64,000 bases of DNA from Candidatus Hydrogenedentota bacterium (lineage in GTDB: Bacteria > Hydrogenedentota > Hydrogenedentia > Hydrogenedentales > JAEUWI01), in NCBI GenBank assembly GCA_016791475.1, contig JAEUWI010000015.1, positions 62,001-126,000 of the forward strand, read 5' to 3'. A program made the translations under genes and the position numbers. This document shows, piece after piece, positions 43,155 to 51,699 of the stretch. How positions within the stretch are numbered: position 1 is the first letter of the stretch; each line of letters starts with the position of its first letter. The notes beneath the pieces are model-generated. The model was not told the origin of the DNA. It saw only the letters and a program-made list of their open reading frames with translations, and did no database searches.

Positions 43155-43943
43155 ATGGCGCGCAAACCCACGCGAAGCGCGGCGGATGAGTCGTCGACTT
43201 CGGAACATCTACAGCTCGATCTACTTGATCCTGCCGATCTCCATTCCGGTCCACTTCCGGCCCGGAAAAGTTTTGCGGGTCCCGTGACCGCGCCCGCACG
43301 GCGCGAGGTGACCCAGCCCGAATCGGTCGTGCTCGTCGATATGGAGAATACTCAACCCGACAAATTGGAGATCCTGGTGGATTTTCCCTTTCGCTTGATT
43401 CTGTTTACAGGGGAGAACCAGTCCAAGATTCCGCTTAGTACGGCAGCCGCTATGCAGCGAATGGGTGCCCGCGCGGAATATGTGCGTATGACGGGAAAAG
43501 GTCCCAATGCTCTCGATTTTCTTATCGCCTTTTATGCGGGCGAGCTGTCGCGCACGATGCCCGGGGCCCAGTTCTACATCGTCACGCAAGATCGGGGCTT
43601 CGACCCCCTCATCAACCAACTGAATGAACGTCACGAGCGCCCCGTGAAGATGAAGCGGATTCGCGATCTGACGGAAATTCCCGGACTCCCGATTTACACA
43701 CCAGATCGAATGAGTGCGTTGGTGGACGCGGCTATTGAGAAGCTTGTTCGGCATCGCGGCGCGAAGCCGCAACGATTGAAGACCCTGACCCGTTCCATCG
43801 CGAGCGCCTTCTCGAATCAGCTTGAGTCGGGGCAGGCAAAGGCCATCGTGGCCGAACTGGTGGCACGGGGTATCGTGATTGCGGAGGAAAACCGCGTGAG
43901 TTACGCCCTGCCCTCGGAAACAAGCGAAATCAAATCGAACTGA
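43155..43943 (+). CDS. PIN/NYN-like domain protein
   Basis: 262 residues from ATG 43155. The core has VVLVDMENTQPDKLEILVDF, GPNALDFLIAFYAGELSR and FYIVTQDRGFDPLINQL, i.e. strands each ended by Asp as in PIN/NYN RNases (D...D...D). The C-terminus (RSIASAFSNQLESGQAKAIV) is helical and may bind nucleic acid. It is most likely a metal-dependent RNase. It is not paired with an antitoxin. No clear ribosome site precedes the ATG. Confidence 0.7.
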   Translation: MARKPTRSAADESSTSEHLQLDLLDPADLHSGPLPARKSFAGPVTAPARREVTQPESVVLVDMENTQPDKLEILVDFPFRLILFTGENQSKIPLSTAAAMQRMGARAEYVRMTGKGPNALDFLIAFYAGELSRTMPGAQFYIVTQDRGFDPLINQLNERHERPVKMKRIRDLTEIPGLPIYTPDRMSALVDAAIEKLVRHRGAKPQRLKTLTRSIASAFSNQLESGQAKAIVAELVARGIVIAEENRVSYALPSETSEIKSN

Positions 43944-44040
43944 GCTTCTTCGTACTATATACTACGCGGGAATTTCCGAGTGCCGGGACGACAGATATCC
44001 CGAAAGCGCGTCACAACGAACAAGAGGATCGCCAGCAACT

Positions 44041-45138
44041 ATGAGCAAGAAAGGCGAATACGAAGCGCGCATCCAGACCGTATGTCTGGCGACACTTACC
44101 ATCATGGCCGTTGCGGTTGCACTCCACCTCCTTCGGATCGTGCTTGTCCCCTTCATACTTGCCGCTTTTCTTTCGCTCCTCCTGATACCGGTCGTAGAAT
44201 TCATGATGCGGAAACTGCGTATCAACCGGCCCATTGCGCTGCTGCTGACCTTTCTCGGCGGCAGCCTCATCGTAATTGCCATAGCCGCTTTTGTCTCCGT
44301 GTCCGTGGGGCAATTCGCCAACAGCGCGAGCATCTACGAAGCCCAGATCTCGCGCCTGCTTAACGATGCGGAGAACTCCGGCCCGTTCAAGGCCCTGCTT
44401 TACCTGGCCGGTGCGCCCGTGCCAACCCGGCCCATTCAGGTGGATGGCATCTCCGGCGCGGGAGAACCCACCGGCACCTTTCACGCCTCCCAGTTGCTCC
44501 CGGAGGGCACAATCAACGGCCTGGCCCGCCGCCTGTCCTCGGGCGTCCTGTCTCTCCTGTCGAATGGCTTCCTGGTTCTTCTCTTCGCCGCCTTTCTCCT
44601 GATGGGAAGCACGACGCAACATCACTCCACAAGAGGCGTCATCGGCGAAATTGAAAAGCGCGTGCAGAAATACATCGTCATCAAGCTCCTTTCTTCGATG
44701 CTCACCGGCTTTCTTGTGTATCTCGTGCTCCAGTTTCTCGGGGTGCGCTTTGCCATGTCCTTCGGGGCCTTCGCCTTTATCCTGAATTTCATCCCCAACC
44801 TGGGGTCGGTCGTCGCCACCCTGCTCCCACTGCCATTCGTGCTCCTCACGCCCGATGTCAGCATGGTTACGGTGGCCCTCGCGCTTCTCCTGCCCCTTAT
44901 GATTCAGTTCACCATCGGCAGCGTCCTCGAACCCAAGATCATGGGCGATACCCTCGGGCTCCACCCTGTCGTCGTGCTCATGTCCCTCATTTTCTGGGGC
45001 ATACTCTGGGGCTTCGCCGGCATGCTCCTCGCCATCCCCATGACCGCCAGCGCCAAAATCATCTTTGGCCGCATCGACGTGACCCGGCCCATCGTCGCCG
45101 TGCTGGAAGGACGTCTGGAAGCCCTCGATGAGATGTGA
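44041..45138 (+). CDS. AI-2E family (PerM-like) membrane transporter
   Basis: 365 residues with GAGGA before the ATG. Seven or eight membrane segments and the family pattern are visible: ILVPFILAAFLSLLLIPVVE, the central soluble stretch, YIVIKLLSSMLTGFLVYLVL, FAFILNFIPNLGSVVATLLP, GSVLEPKIMGDTLGLHPVVV and the end ILWGFAGMLLAIPMTASAKI. Members export small molecules such as AI-2 or exchange sodium for protons. Nothing near it points to one of these. Confidence 0.92.
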   Translation: MSKKGEYEARIQTVCLATLTIMAVAVALHLLRIVLVPFILAAFLSLLLIPVVEFMMRKLRINRPIALLLTFLGGSLIVIAIAAFVSVSVGQFANSASIYEAQISRLLNDAENSGPFKALLYLAGAPVPTRPIQVDGISGAGEPTGTFHASQLLPEGTINGLARRLSSGVLSLLSNGFLVLLFAAFLLMGSTTQHHSTRGVIGEIEKRVQKYIVIKLLSSMLTGFLVYLVLQFLGVRFAMSFGAFAFILNFIPNLGSVVATLLPLPFVLLTPDVSMVTVALALLLPLMIQFTIGSVLEPKIMGDTLGLHPVVVLMSLIFWGILWGFAGMLLAIPMTASAKIIFGRIDVTRPIVAVLEGRLEALDEM

Positions 45139-45154
45139 GTTTCGCCCCGCCCCG

Positions 45155-46189
45155 CTACTTCGCCAATAGCCCATCCACCTCGGGCTTGAGGTCCGCCCAG
45201 AGCCGCTCCCGGCCCGCCGTTGTCAAGTGCTCATTGGGCGCGCCGCCGTGATCCAGAAAGTCCTCCGTCGGGACTCCGTCCGCCCGATCCAGCAGCCGCA
45301 GACCCTGATCGGCCGCGAGTGCATCCGATATCACCCCTTTCACTACCCCCCGATTCTGATCGATGGCCGACGCCATCCCTGGGCCGAACTCCGCCGCACC
45401 GCGTTCCCGGTCCAGCGGCGTGATGTACAGCAGCACCTTTACGCCATCGGCCCGCATTTCATTCGCCAGGCCCGCCATGGCGCGCAACAGGGGATGTTCC
45501 TCCGGTATGGGCAGGCCGTAGGAGAGGTAGTAAGACGCACGCGCACTGAGTTTTTCGTCGGCCGCGCTCGAGGCGGCTCCGCCATCCAGCCCAAAGTCCA
45601 CCGGCGCATCGCTGAGGTGCCTGCGCAGCATGCGGTAGTATTCGTCGATTTTCAGCGCCTTTTTGTTCAACACATCAAACTCCACCAGGGGACGATAGAG
45701 CGCGCGTACGAAACGGGAGTCCCACGTCAACTGATGGAGCACCTTCTCGGTATAGCTGTCCGGGCGTTCGTACCACGTGGGAGAAAAGGACCGGAGGTTC
45801 ACCACCACGACCGCCACACGCGGTGCGGCGCCTCGCGCGCGGAGATAGCGCCAGCTTGCCTCCATCATGTCCAGCGTGAGGGCCGCTTCGGAAATGGAAC
45901 TTACTTTCAACTCCGGATAGGTCGCCGCAATGGCGTCCTCCAGGCTGAGGGACTCCTTCTCCGCGGGACCGCGCCAGAACAGGGTGCTGTCCCCCATGAG
46001 CAGCAGGTCCGGCCGCGCTTCCGCCGCCCGATCCAGCACGCCAAGAAATGGTTCGGGCTCCGCGAGCCCCATCGTCAGAGCAAATGCGACCCACAGCCCG
46101 GTGACAAGTCCCACCAGCACCGCAAGCCTGGCCCCGATGCGCAGGGGCACGACCCACTCAGAACTGGAAGTAAATGAAAGGAATTTCAT
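45155..46189 (-). CDS. SGNH-like hydrolase partner of the MBOAT protein
   Basis: 344 residues from ATG 46189, overlapping the end of the MBOAT gene by 32 bases. One N-terminal membrane segment (LAVLVGLVTGLWVAFALTMG) is followed by the block LLLMGDSTLFW, with the GDS motif, and a C-terminal DHGGAPNEHLTTAGR holding an Asp...His pair. This matches the SGNH/AlgJ-like proteins that go with MBOAT acyltransferases. It should act in the periplasm on O-acylation of a surface polymer. The polymer is unknown. Confidence 0.82.
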   Translation of the reverse strand: MKFLSFTSSSEWVVPLRIGARLAVLVGLVTGLWVAFALTMGLAEPEPFLGVLDRAAEARPDLLLMGDSTLFWRGPAEKESLSLEDAIAATYPELKVSSISEAALTLDMMEASWRYLRARGAAPRVAVVVVNLRSFSPTWYERPDSYTEKVLHQLTWDSRFVRALYRPLVEFDVLNKKALKIDEYYRMLRRHLSDAPVDFGLDGGAASSAADEKLSARASYYLSYGLPIPEEHPLLRAMAGLANEMRADGVKVLLYITPLDRERGAAEFGPGMASAIDQNRGVVKGVISDALAADQGLRLLDRADGVPTEDFLDHGGAPNEHLTTAGRERLWADLKPEVDGLLAK

Positions 46190-47603
46190 GGTACCCTCCC
46201 AGTGCAAAGATGAGAAACAGAGTGACGGCGTAGGTGGACCAGCGCACAAATCCATGGGGACTCTGAAACGGACGCGGGGCCTGGTTCGCCGCCTGCGAGC
46301 CTTCCAGCACGAGCATACCCGCGAGCGCGCCCAGCCCGAGCAGCAAACTGGACACCGGATTGGCCAGGGTGAACGCTTCCCACTGCTCCGCCACCAATAC
46401 CGGATCAAGCCAGCCCCTGGGCAATGCGGTCACGAGGTCCATTGCATGCTCCAGCGATGTGGCCCGGAAGAAAATCCATGCAAAACAGACAAGACCAAAA
46501 ATAGTCACGCGATTCACCAGCGCCCGCACTGCGCCGGGCTCTCCCGGCCCCCGCAATCTGGCAATCGCTTCTCCCGCGAAATAGTACAACGCGTGGAGCG
46601 CGCCCCAGCACACAAAGGTCCATTCGGCGCCGTGCCAGAGACCACTGAGGAGAAAGACCACCGCAATATTGCGCACCCACCGCAGGCCCGATACACGACC
46701 GCCCCCGAGCGGCATGTAGACATAGTCGCGAAACCAGATGGACAAGGAAATATGCCAGCGTCGCCAGAAATCGCGGATGGACTGGGCGGCATAGGGCCGG
46801 TTGAAGTTGAGCATGAGATCGATGCCGAGTACCCGCGCCGAGCCCACGGCAATATCGGAATAGGCACTGAAATCGCAGTAGATCTGAAAGGCGAAGGCCA
46901 CGGTGCCGATGACCACAAAAATGCCCGCCGGCGCTTCGGCCTCGCCATAAACGCTCCCCGCAATGAGGGCCATGCGATCGGCCACCACCATCTTCTTGAA
47001 AAGCCCCCACAGTACCAGGCGCAGACCCGACACCGTGCGCGCGTAGTCCCAGCGGTGTCGCTCGCGGAACTGGGGCAGCAGATGGGCGGCGCGCTCAATG
47101 GGGCCCGCCACAAGCTGGGGGAAAAAGGCCACATAGAGCGCGAAGCGTCCCAAGTGCTTCTCCGGTGGGCAGTCCCGCCGGTAGACGTCAATCGTATAGG
47201 CCAGGGTCTGAAACGTATAAAACGAGATGCCCGCGGGCAGGAGCACATCCAGGTGATAGGGCAGTACCTCGCGATTGCCTATCACTCCCGTGAGATGAGC
47301 GAAGGATTCGCTGAAGAAATTGAAATACTTGAAGGTAAAGAGCAATCCCAGATTGAGCGCCAGGCTGCACAGCAGCATTGCGGTTCGCGCCGTCGGACGT
47401 TGTACCCTGCCCAGCGCCAGGCCCACGCTGTAGTCCACCACCGTCGAGGCCAGCAGCAACAGAAGATAGACCGGATTCCAACACCCGTAGAAGTAGTAGC
47501 TCGCCGCCAGCAGCCAGGCCCACCGCCACCACTGAGGGAGGGCAAAATAGCCCAGCGCAACGAGGGGAAAGAACAAGATGTAATGGAGGGAATTGAATTG
47601 CAC
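46158..47603 (-). CDS. MBOAT-family O-acyltransferase (AlgI/DltB-like)
   Basis: 481 residues from GTG 47603; the longer frame has a non-coding Arg/Pro-rich extension. Marks: FNSLHYILFFPLVALGYFAL at the start, YHLDVLLPAGISFYTFQTLA, the block AGPIERAAHLLPQF, IRDFWRRWHISLSIWFRDYV, and FLLSGLWHGAEWTFVCWG with the catalytic His. About 11 membrane segments. It passes acyl groups across the inner membrane to a polymer with help from the SGNH-like partner encoded next. The pair is transcribed together. Confidence 0.94.
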   Translation of the reverse strand: MQFNSLHYILFFPLVALGYFALPQWWRWAWLLAASYYFYGCWNPVYLLLLLASTVVDYSVGLALGRVQRPTARTAMLLCSLALNLGLLFTFKYFNFFSESFAHLTGVIGNREVLPYHLDVLLPAGISFYTFQTLAYTIDVYRRDCPPEKHLGRFALYVAFFPQLVAGPIERAAHLLPQFRERHRWDYARTVSGLRLVLWGLFKKMVVADRMALIAGSVYGEAEAPAGIFVVIGTVAFAFQIYCDFSAYSDIAVGSARVLGIDLMLNFNRPYAAQSIRDFWRRWHISLSIWFRDYVYMPLGGGRVSGLRWVRNIAVVFLLSGLWHGAEWTFVCWGALHALYYFAGEAIARLRGPGEPGAVRALVNRVTIFGLVCFAWIFFRATSLEHAMDLVTALPRGWLDPVLVAEQWEAFTLANPVSSLLLGLGALAGMLVLEGSQAANQAPRPFQSPHGFVRWSTYAVTLFLIFALGGYHEIPFIYFQF

Positions 47604-47877
47604 AGGCTCTGATCCGCGAACAAGACCGACCGCCGACGCGCACGCTCCCGGACGCGGCGCCTGCGGCGGGCGCAGTCTAACACAAGACGCTCCCACCGGC
47701 AACCGCTCCACAGCGCGGTCTTGCAATAACGGAGCCCTATTCCCTACTCTAGCAATTGACCCGACTAACTGCGGGTTCTGACCCGCGCCTCGGGTCGGAG
47801 AGCAGGGACACTAGACGGCGGCTTACCCCTTGCCAACGTCTGACGCAAACCACAGGGGAATGAGGAGAGTTGCGGCT

Positions 47878-48222
47878 ATGCATTGGTATCTGGACGTTTT
47901 GAAGAACTACACGGGTTTCACCGGTCGCGCGCGACGAACTGAACTGTGGATGTTCTGGCTTGTCAACCTTGGTATTGTCATTGCGCTGTCCATCGTTGAA
48001 GGCATCATCGGTATGCCGGGCATCCTGAGCGGACTGTACAATCTGGCGGTTCTGCTGCCTACTATCGCAGTGGGCATGCGCCGCCTTCACGACACGGACC
48101 GCAGTGGCTGGTGGCTGCTAATTGCATTTATACCCTTTCTCGGCGGCATCGTGCTCTTGATCTTCTTCTGCCTTGAAGGCACCAAGGGCGACAACCAGTA
48201 CGGGCCCGATCCCAAGGCCTGA
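47878..48222 (+). CDS. DUF805 membrane protein
   Basis: 114 residues, a normal size, from ATG 47878 (GAGGAGA upstream). The family pattern is YLDVLKNYTGFTGRARRTEL, three to four helices, MRRLHDTDRSGWWLLIAFIP and the end EGTKGDNQYGPDP. DUF805 proteins are inner-membrane proteins without a settled function. It faces away from the MBOAT operon across a 274-base gap in which no element was recognised, and a terminator follows. Confidence 0.93.
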   Translation: MHWYLDVLKNYTGFTGRARRTELWMFWLVNLGIVIALSIVEGIIGMPGILSGLYNLAVLLPTIAVGMRRLHDTDRSGWWLLIAFIPFLGGIVLLIFFCLEGTKGDNQYGPDPKA

Positions 48223-48248
48223 CACGATCCCCAATAGAAATTCCAACG

Positions 48249-48274
48249 CAGGCGGGCGAGCAATCGCCCGCCTG
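48249..48274 (+). terminator. Hairpin after the DUF805 gene
   Basis: An 11-bp perfect stem (CAGGCGGGCGA with TCGCCCGCCTG, four-base loop) begins 27 bases after the stop. The T-tract after it is weak (TTGCATTTCC), so termination efficiency is uncertain. Further on, 48391-48422 carries the one-armed phrase TTCCGTGAGT TTCCGTGCCC TTCCGTGGTC. Confidence 0.65.
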
Positions 48275-48490
48275 TTGCATTTCCAGCGGACGGGCTCACG
48301 CGCGGTAGTTTCATTGCCAGGGCCCCGACAGAATTCTGCACCCATCCAACCGCGCCTGATCAACTTTGGAAGACCTTCTGGATGACCGCTTCCGTGAGTT
48401 TCCGTGCCCTTCCGTGGTCAAGAACATCTCCCCCAAAAAGGGACGAGGTCTTACCCACCCAGCTACCATTTCTCGCCCTCTTCGTGGATA

Positions 48491-51400
48491 ATGATACCTA
48501 TGATTTTGCTGCTTCCACATAAAGCGTCGCGCCGAACCAGCGACCTCGTGCTGGCTCTCTGCTTCGTCACCCTGTCGCACGCCGCCAACGCCGACACCTT
48601 CTCCGACCACGTCGCGCCCCTGCTCCAGGCCCATTGTCTGGAATGTCATCAGCCCAACATCCTCAAGGGCGACCTGTCTCTGGCAACGCAAGCCGAGCTC
48701 CTCGCCAGCGGCACCATCACGCCCGGTGACCCCGCCGCCAGCCGCCTCTTGGAAGTCATCATGCCCGGTCCGAATGGCGACGTACCCGAAATGCCGAAGA
48801 AAGGCGCGCCGCTGACCGCGGAACAGGTGGAACATATCCGCCAGTGGATCGCCGAGGGCGCGCCCTGGCCCGACGGCGTTGTTTTGAAAGAGCCGTCGAA
48901 GGCCGACACCTCCTGGTGGTCCCTCCAGCCCCTGGCGGACATCGCGCCGCCCGAGGTGCCCGGAGCACCCGAGGCGTGGCAGGCGAACCCCATCGACCGC
49001 TTTCTTTTCGCGAAGCTGGCGGAGAAAGATATCGCACCCGCGCCGGAGGCGGACCGGCGCACCCAGATCCGCCGCCTCTACTTCGATCTCTTGGGCCTTC
49101 CGCCCTCCATCGAGGCCATCGAGGCCTTCGCCGCCGACACGCGACCCGATGCCTATGCGCGCCTTGTGGATGAACTTCTCGCCTCACCCCACTACGGCGA
49201 GCGCTGGGCCCGCCACTGGCTCGACATCGCCCATTACGCCGACACCCACGGCTTCGAGCGCGACCGCCCACGGGAAAACGCGTGGCGCTACCGCGATCAT
49301 GTCATCCGCGCCTTCAATGAAGACAAGCCCTACGATCAGTTCCTGCGCGACCAAATCGCGGGCGATGTGCTCCATCCGGAATCGCCCGAGGCCGTCATCG
49401 CCACGGGCTTCCTCGCGGCGGGCCCCTGGGACATGGTGGGGCAGGACGAGACCGTGAACGCCTCCCTCAAGCGCATGGCCCGGGCGGACGATCTGGACGA
49501 CATGGTTACCACGACCATCACGGCCACCATGGGCCTCACGGCGAATTGCGCGCGTTGTCATGATCATAAGCTGGATCCCATCCCCCAGAAGGACTACTAC
49601 CGGCTGTCGGCCGTCTTCGCGGGCACGGCCCGGGGCGAACGCACCGTGGCCCCGGCGTGGGACGCCGCCCAGGTGCGCGTGGCCGCGATCCAGCGCGAAC
49701 TGGATGCCCTGGGCGCAAAGCCCATCGATCTCTCCGACCTGGTCGCCGGAGGCGACGGCTACGGCACGGGCAGGCCTTACCCCGCCGGTATCAACACCCG
49801 GACGGGTGCCGCGATCGCGGCCATGGCGCAGGGGGTAGAGTCCACGCCCAACTCCTACCTGCCCGTGCCGGAAATCGCGGCTGTGGACGGTGTCTTCGTG
49901 CCCGATGGCGGCGCGGGGCAATCCGTTACCATAACTTCCACGGGCATCCAGATCCACGATCTGCCCGACACCACCGCGTTGACCTGGGACTACATCCTCA
50001 ACGGAAAAGTAAGTCTCCAGGCTTCCAGCACGCTGGGTGAAACGGACTACGCGATTGCACCCAACACCCTCCTGGGTTTCCACGCGAACAAGGGCATCAC
50101 CTTCGATCTCGACGCAATCCGCGCGGACGGCCACAGCGGTGTGTTTCGCTTCCGCGCCGTCGCGGGCTATGGCGGCGGGCCGGTCGCCACGAAGGCGGAC
50201 TTCTTCCTCTACATCGACGGCGCGTTGCGCGCCGTGCGACGCGGCTTCGGCACGAAGGACGGCCCGATCCCCATCGAGTTCGATATTGCTCCCGCCGAAC
50301 GTTTCCTCACCCTCATCGCGACCGACGGTGGCGACGGACTGAGTTCGGATCAGGTGTTCTTCGGCAATCCACGCCTCATCCCCATCGGGGACGACGCGCA
50401 ACTGAGCCCAGAGCAACGGACGCAGCGCGCGGCCCTCCAGGAAGAGCGCACCCGGCTGCTCGCGATGTATCCGCCCGACGCCAAGCCCGATCGCGTCTAT
50501 GCGACCCTGGCCAAAGAGCTGCCCCCCACCCACGTGCTCCTGCGCGGCAGCGCCGAATCGCCCGGCGACGCGGTCACGCCCGGAGCCCTTTCCTGCCTGC
50601 CCATGCTCACCCCGGATCTCGGTGACGACACATTGAGCGAGGGCGAGCGGCGCGTGCGCCTCGCGCAATGGATCACCCATCCGGACAATCCCCTCACGCC
50701 CCGGGTCTGGGTCAATCGCCTCTGGCATTACCACTTCGGCAAAGGCATCGTGGATACGCCCAGCGACTTCGGCTTTGGCGGCGGACGCCCGACCCACCCC
50801 GAGCTGCTCGACTGGCTGGCGAAGCATCTGCAGGCTGAAGACTGGTCCACCAAGGCCATGCATCGCCTTATCCTCACCAGCCAGGCCTATCGCCAGGAAA
50901 GTCGCATGAGCGAGAGCTATCTCGCCGGCGTCGTCGACCCGCGCGAGGTAGACGCGGACAACCGACTCTTGTGGCGCATGAACCCGCGACGCCTCCCCGC
51001 AGAGGCCCTGCGCGACGCCGTCCTCGCCACGGCGGGCACCTTGAACCCCGCGCAATTCGGCCCCGGCTACCGCGATTTCACCATGGAAGAAGACTACGCG
51101 CCGAAGTACACCTACATCACCGCCGACGCGCCGGAGCTGTGGCGCAGGAGCGTCTATCGCTTCGTGGTGCGGAGTTCGCCCGAGCCCTTCATGACCACGC
51201 TGGATTGTCCGAACCCGGCCGTCCTCACCCCCGCACGCATGACCACCACCACGGCGCTGCAATCGCTGTCCTTATTGAACAACGAATTCATGCTCAAGCA
51301 GGCGGGTTATTTTGCGGAGCGAGTGAAGCGCGAGGCTGGGGCGGATGTATCAGCCCAGGTGCAGCACGCCTTTCGCATCGCTTTCGGGCGCGAACCAGTC

Positions 51401-51502
51401 GACAGTGAGTCCGCTGCATTACAAACATTGGCGGAGAAGCAGGGGCTGCCAGCCCTTTGCCGCGTGCTGTTTAATGCGAATGAGTTCGTACATATTGACT
51501 GA
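48491..51502 (+). CDS. PSD1-type cytochrome protein with NPCBM-like insert, second copy
   Basis: About 1,003 residues; ATG 48500 is an equally possible start. Signal peptide ends near SHAANA. One heme motif lies in LLQAHCLECHQPNIL. DUF1549 region: IRRLYFDLLGLPPSIEAIEA and ARHWLDIAHYADTHGFERD, then CARCHDHKLDPIP. The middle insert (about residues 470-640) resembles an NPCBM-type carbohydrate-binding module (ADFFLYIDGALRAVRRGFGT, FLTLIATDGGDGLSSDQVFF). DUF1553 follows (LAQWITHPDNPLTPRVWVNR). It differs from the first copy in the inserted module. It is followed by a DUF1501 gene after a 197-base spacer that holds a nested inverted repeat. Confidence 0.92.
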   Translation: MIPMILLLPHKASRRTSDLVLALCFVTLSHAANADTFSDHVAPLLQAHCLECHQPNILKGDLSLATQAELLASGTITPGDPAASRLLEVIMPGPNGDVPEMPKKGAPLTAEQVEHIRQWIAEGAPWPDGVVLKEPSKADTSWWSLQPLADIAPPEVPGAPEAWQANPIDRFLFAKLAEKDIAPAPEADRRTQIRRLYFDLLGLPPSIEAIEAFAADTRPDAYARLVDELLASPHYGERWARHWLDIAHYADTHGFERDRPRENAWRYRDHVIRAFNEDKPYDQFLRDQIAGDVLHPESPEAVIATGFLAAGPWDMVGQDETVNASLKRMARADDLDDMVTTTITATMGLTANCARCHDHKLDPIPQKDYYRLSAVFAGTARGERTVAPAWDAAQVRVAAIQRELDALGAKPIDLSDLVAGGDGYGTGRPYPAGINTRTGAAIAAMAQGVESTPNSYLPVPEIAAVDGVFVPDGGAGQSVTITSTGIQIHDLPDTTALTWDYILNGKVSLQASSTLGETDYAIAPNTLLGFHANKGITFDLDAIRADGHSGVFRFRAVAGYGGGPVATKADFFLYIDGALRAVRRGFGTKDGPIPIEFDIAPAERFLTLIATDGGDGLSSDQVFFGNPRLIPIGDDAQLSPEQRTQRAALQEERTRLLAMYPPDAKPDRVYATLAKELPPTHVLLRGSAESPGDAVTPGALSCLPMLTPDLGDDTLSEGERRVRLAQWITHPDNPLTPRVWVNRLWHYHFGKGIVDTPSDFGFGGGRPTHPELLDWLAKHLQAEDWSTKAMHRLILTSQAYRQESRMSESYLAGVVDPREVDADNRLLWRMNPRRLPAEALRDAVLATAGTLNPAQFGPGYRDFTMEEDYAPKYTYITADAPELWRRSVYRFVVRSSPEPFMTTLDCPNPAVLTPARMTTTTALQSLSLLNNEFMLKQAGYFAERVKREAGADVSAQVQHAFRIAFGREPVDSESAALQTLAEKQGLPALCRVLFNANEFVHID

Positions 51503-51513
51503 AGAGAAAATTC

Positions 51514-51673
51514 AACCACGAATACACACGAATGCACACAAATGGAAGAGAAAAGGCAGAGGAACCACAGAGAACGCAAAGAGCACAAAGAATATAGGAT
51601 GCTTTGTGCTCTTTGCGTTCTTTGTGGTTTCGTCCTCTCTTCCATTCGTATAAATTCGTGTCCATTCGGGGTT
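51514..51673. repeat. Nested inverted repeats of 10-bp and 9-bp modules
   Basis: Outer arms 51514-51549 and 51637-51673 are built of ACACGAATGC-like 10-bp units (AACCACGAAT-ACACACGAAT and the complementary ATTCGTATAA ATTCGTGTCC). Inner arms 51564-51590 and 51602-51628 are 9-bp units (ACCACAGAG AACGCAAAG AGCACAAAG) and are inverted copies with 26 of 27 matches. It fills the PSD1-DUF1501 spacer. Confidence 0.9.
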
Positions 51674-51699
51674 AAAAAAACCATAACTTGAGAATTCCG

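Noticed and set aside
45930-47612. 560-residue plus frame opposite the MBOAT gene
   Set aside because: Shadow; the minus strand has the WHG motif and membrane helices.
49184-51262. 692-residue minus frame opposite the second PSD1 gene
   Set aside because: Shadow of the PSD1 coding strand.
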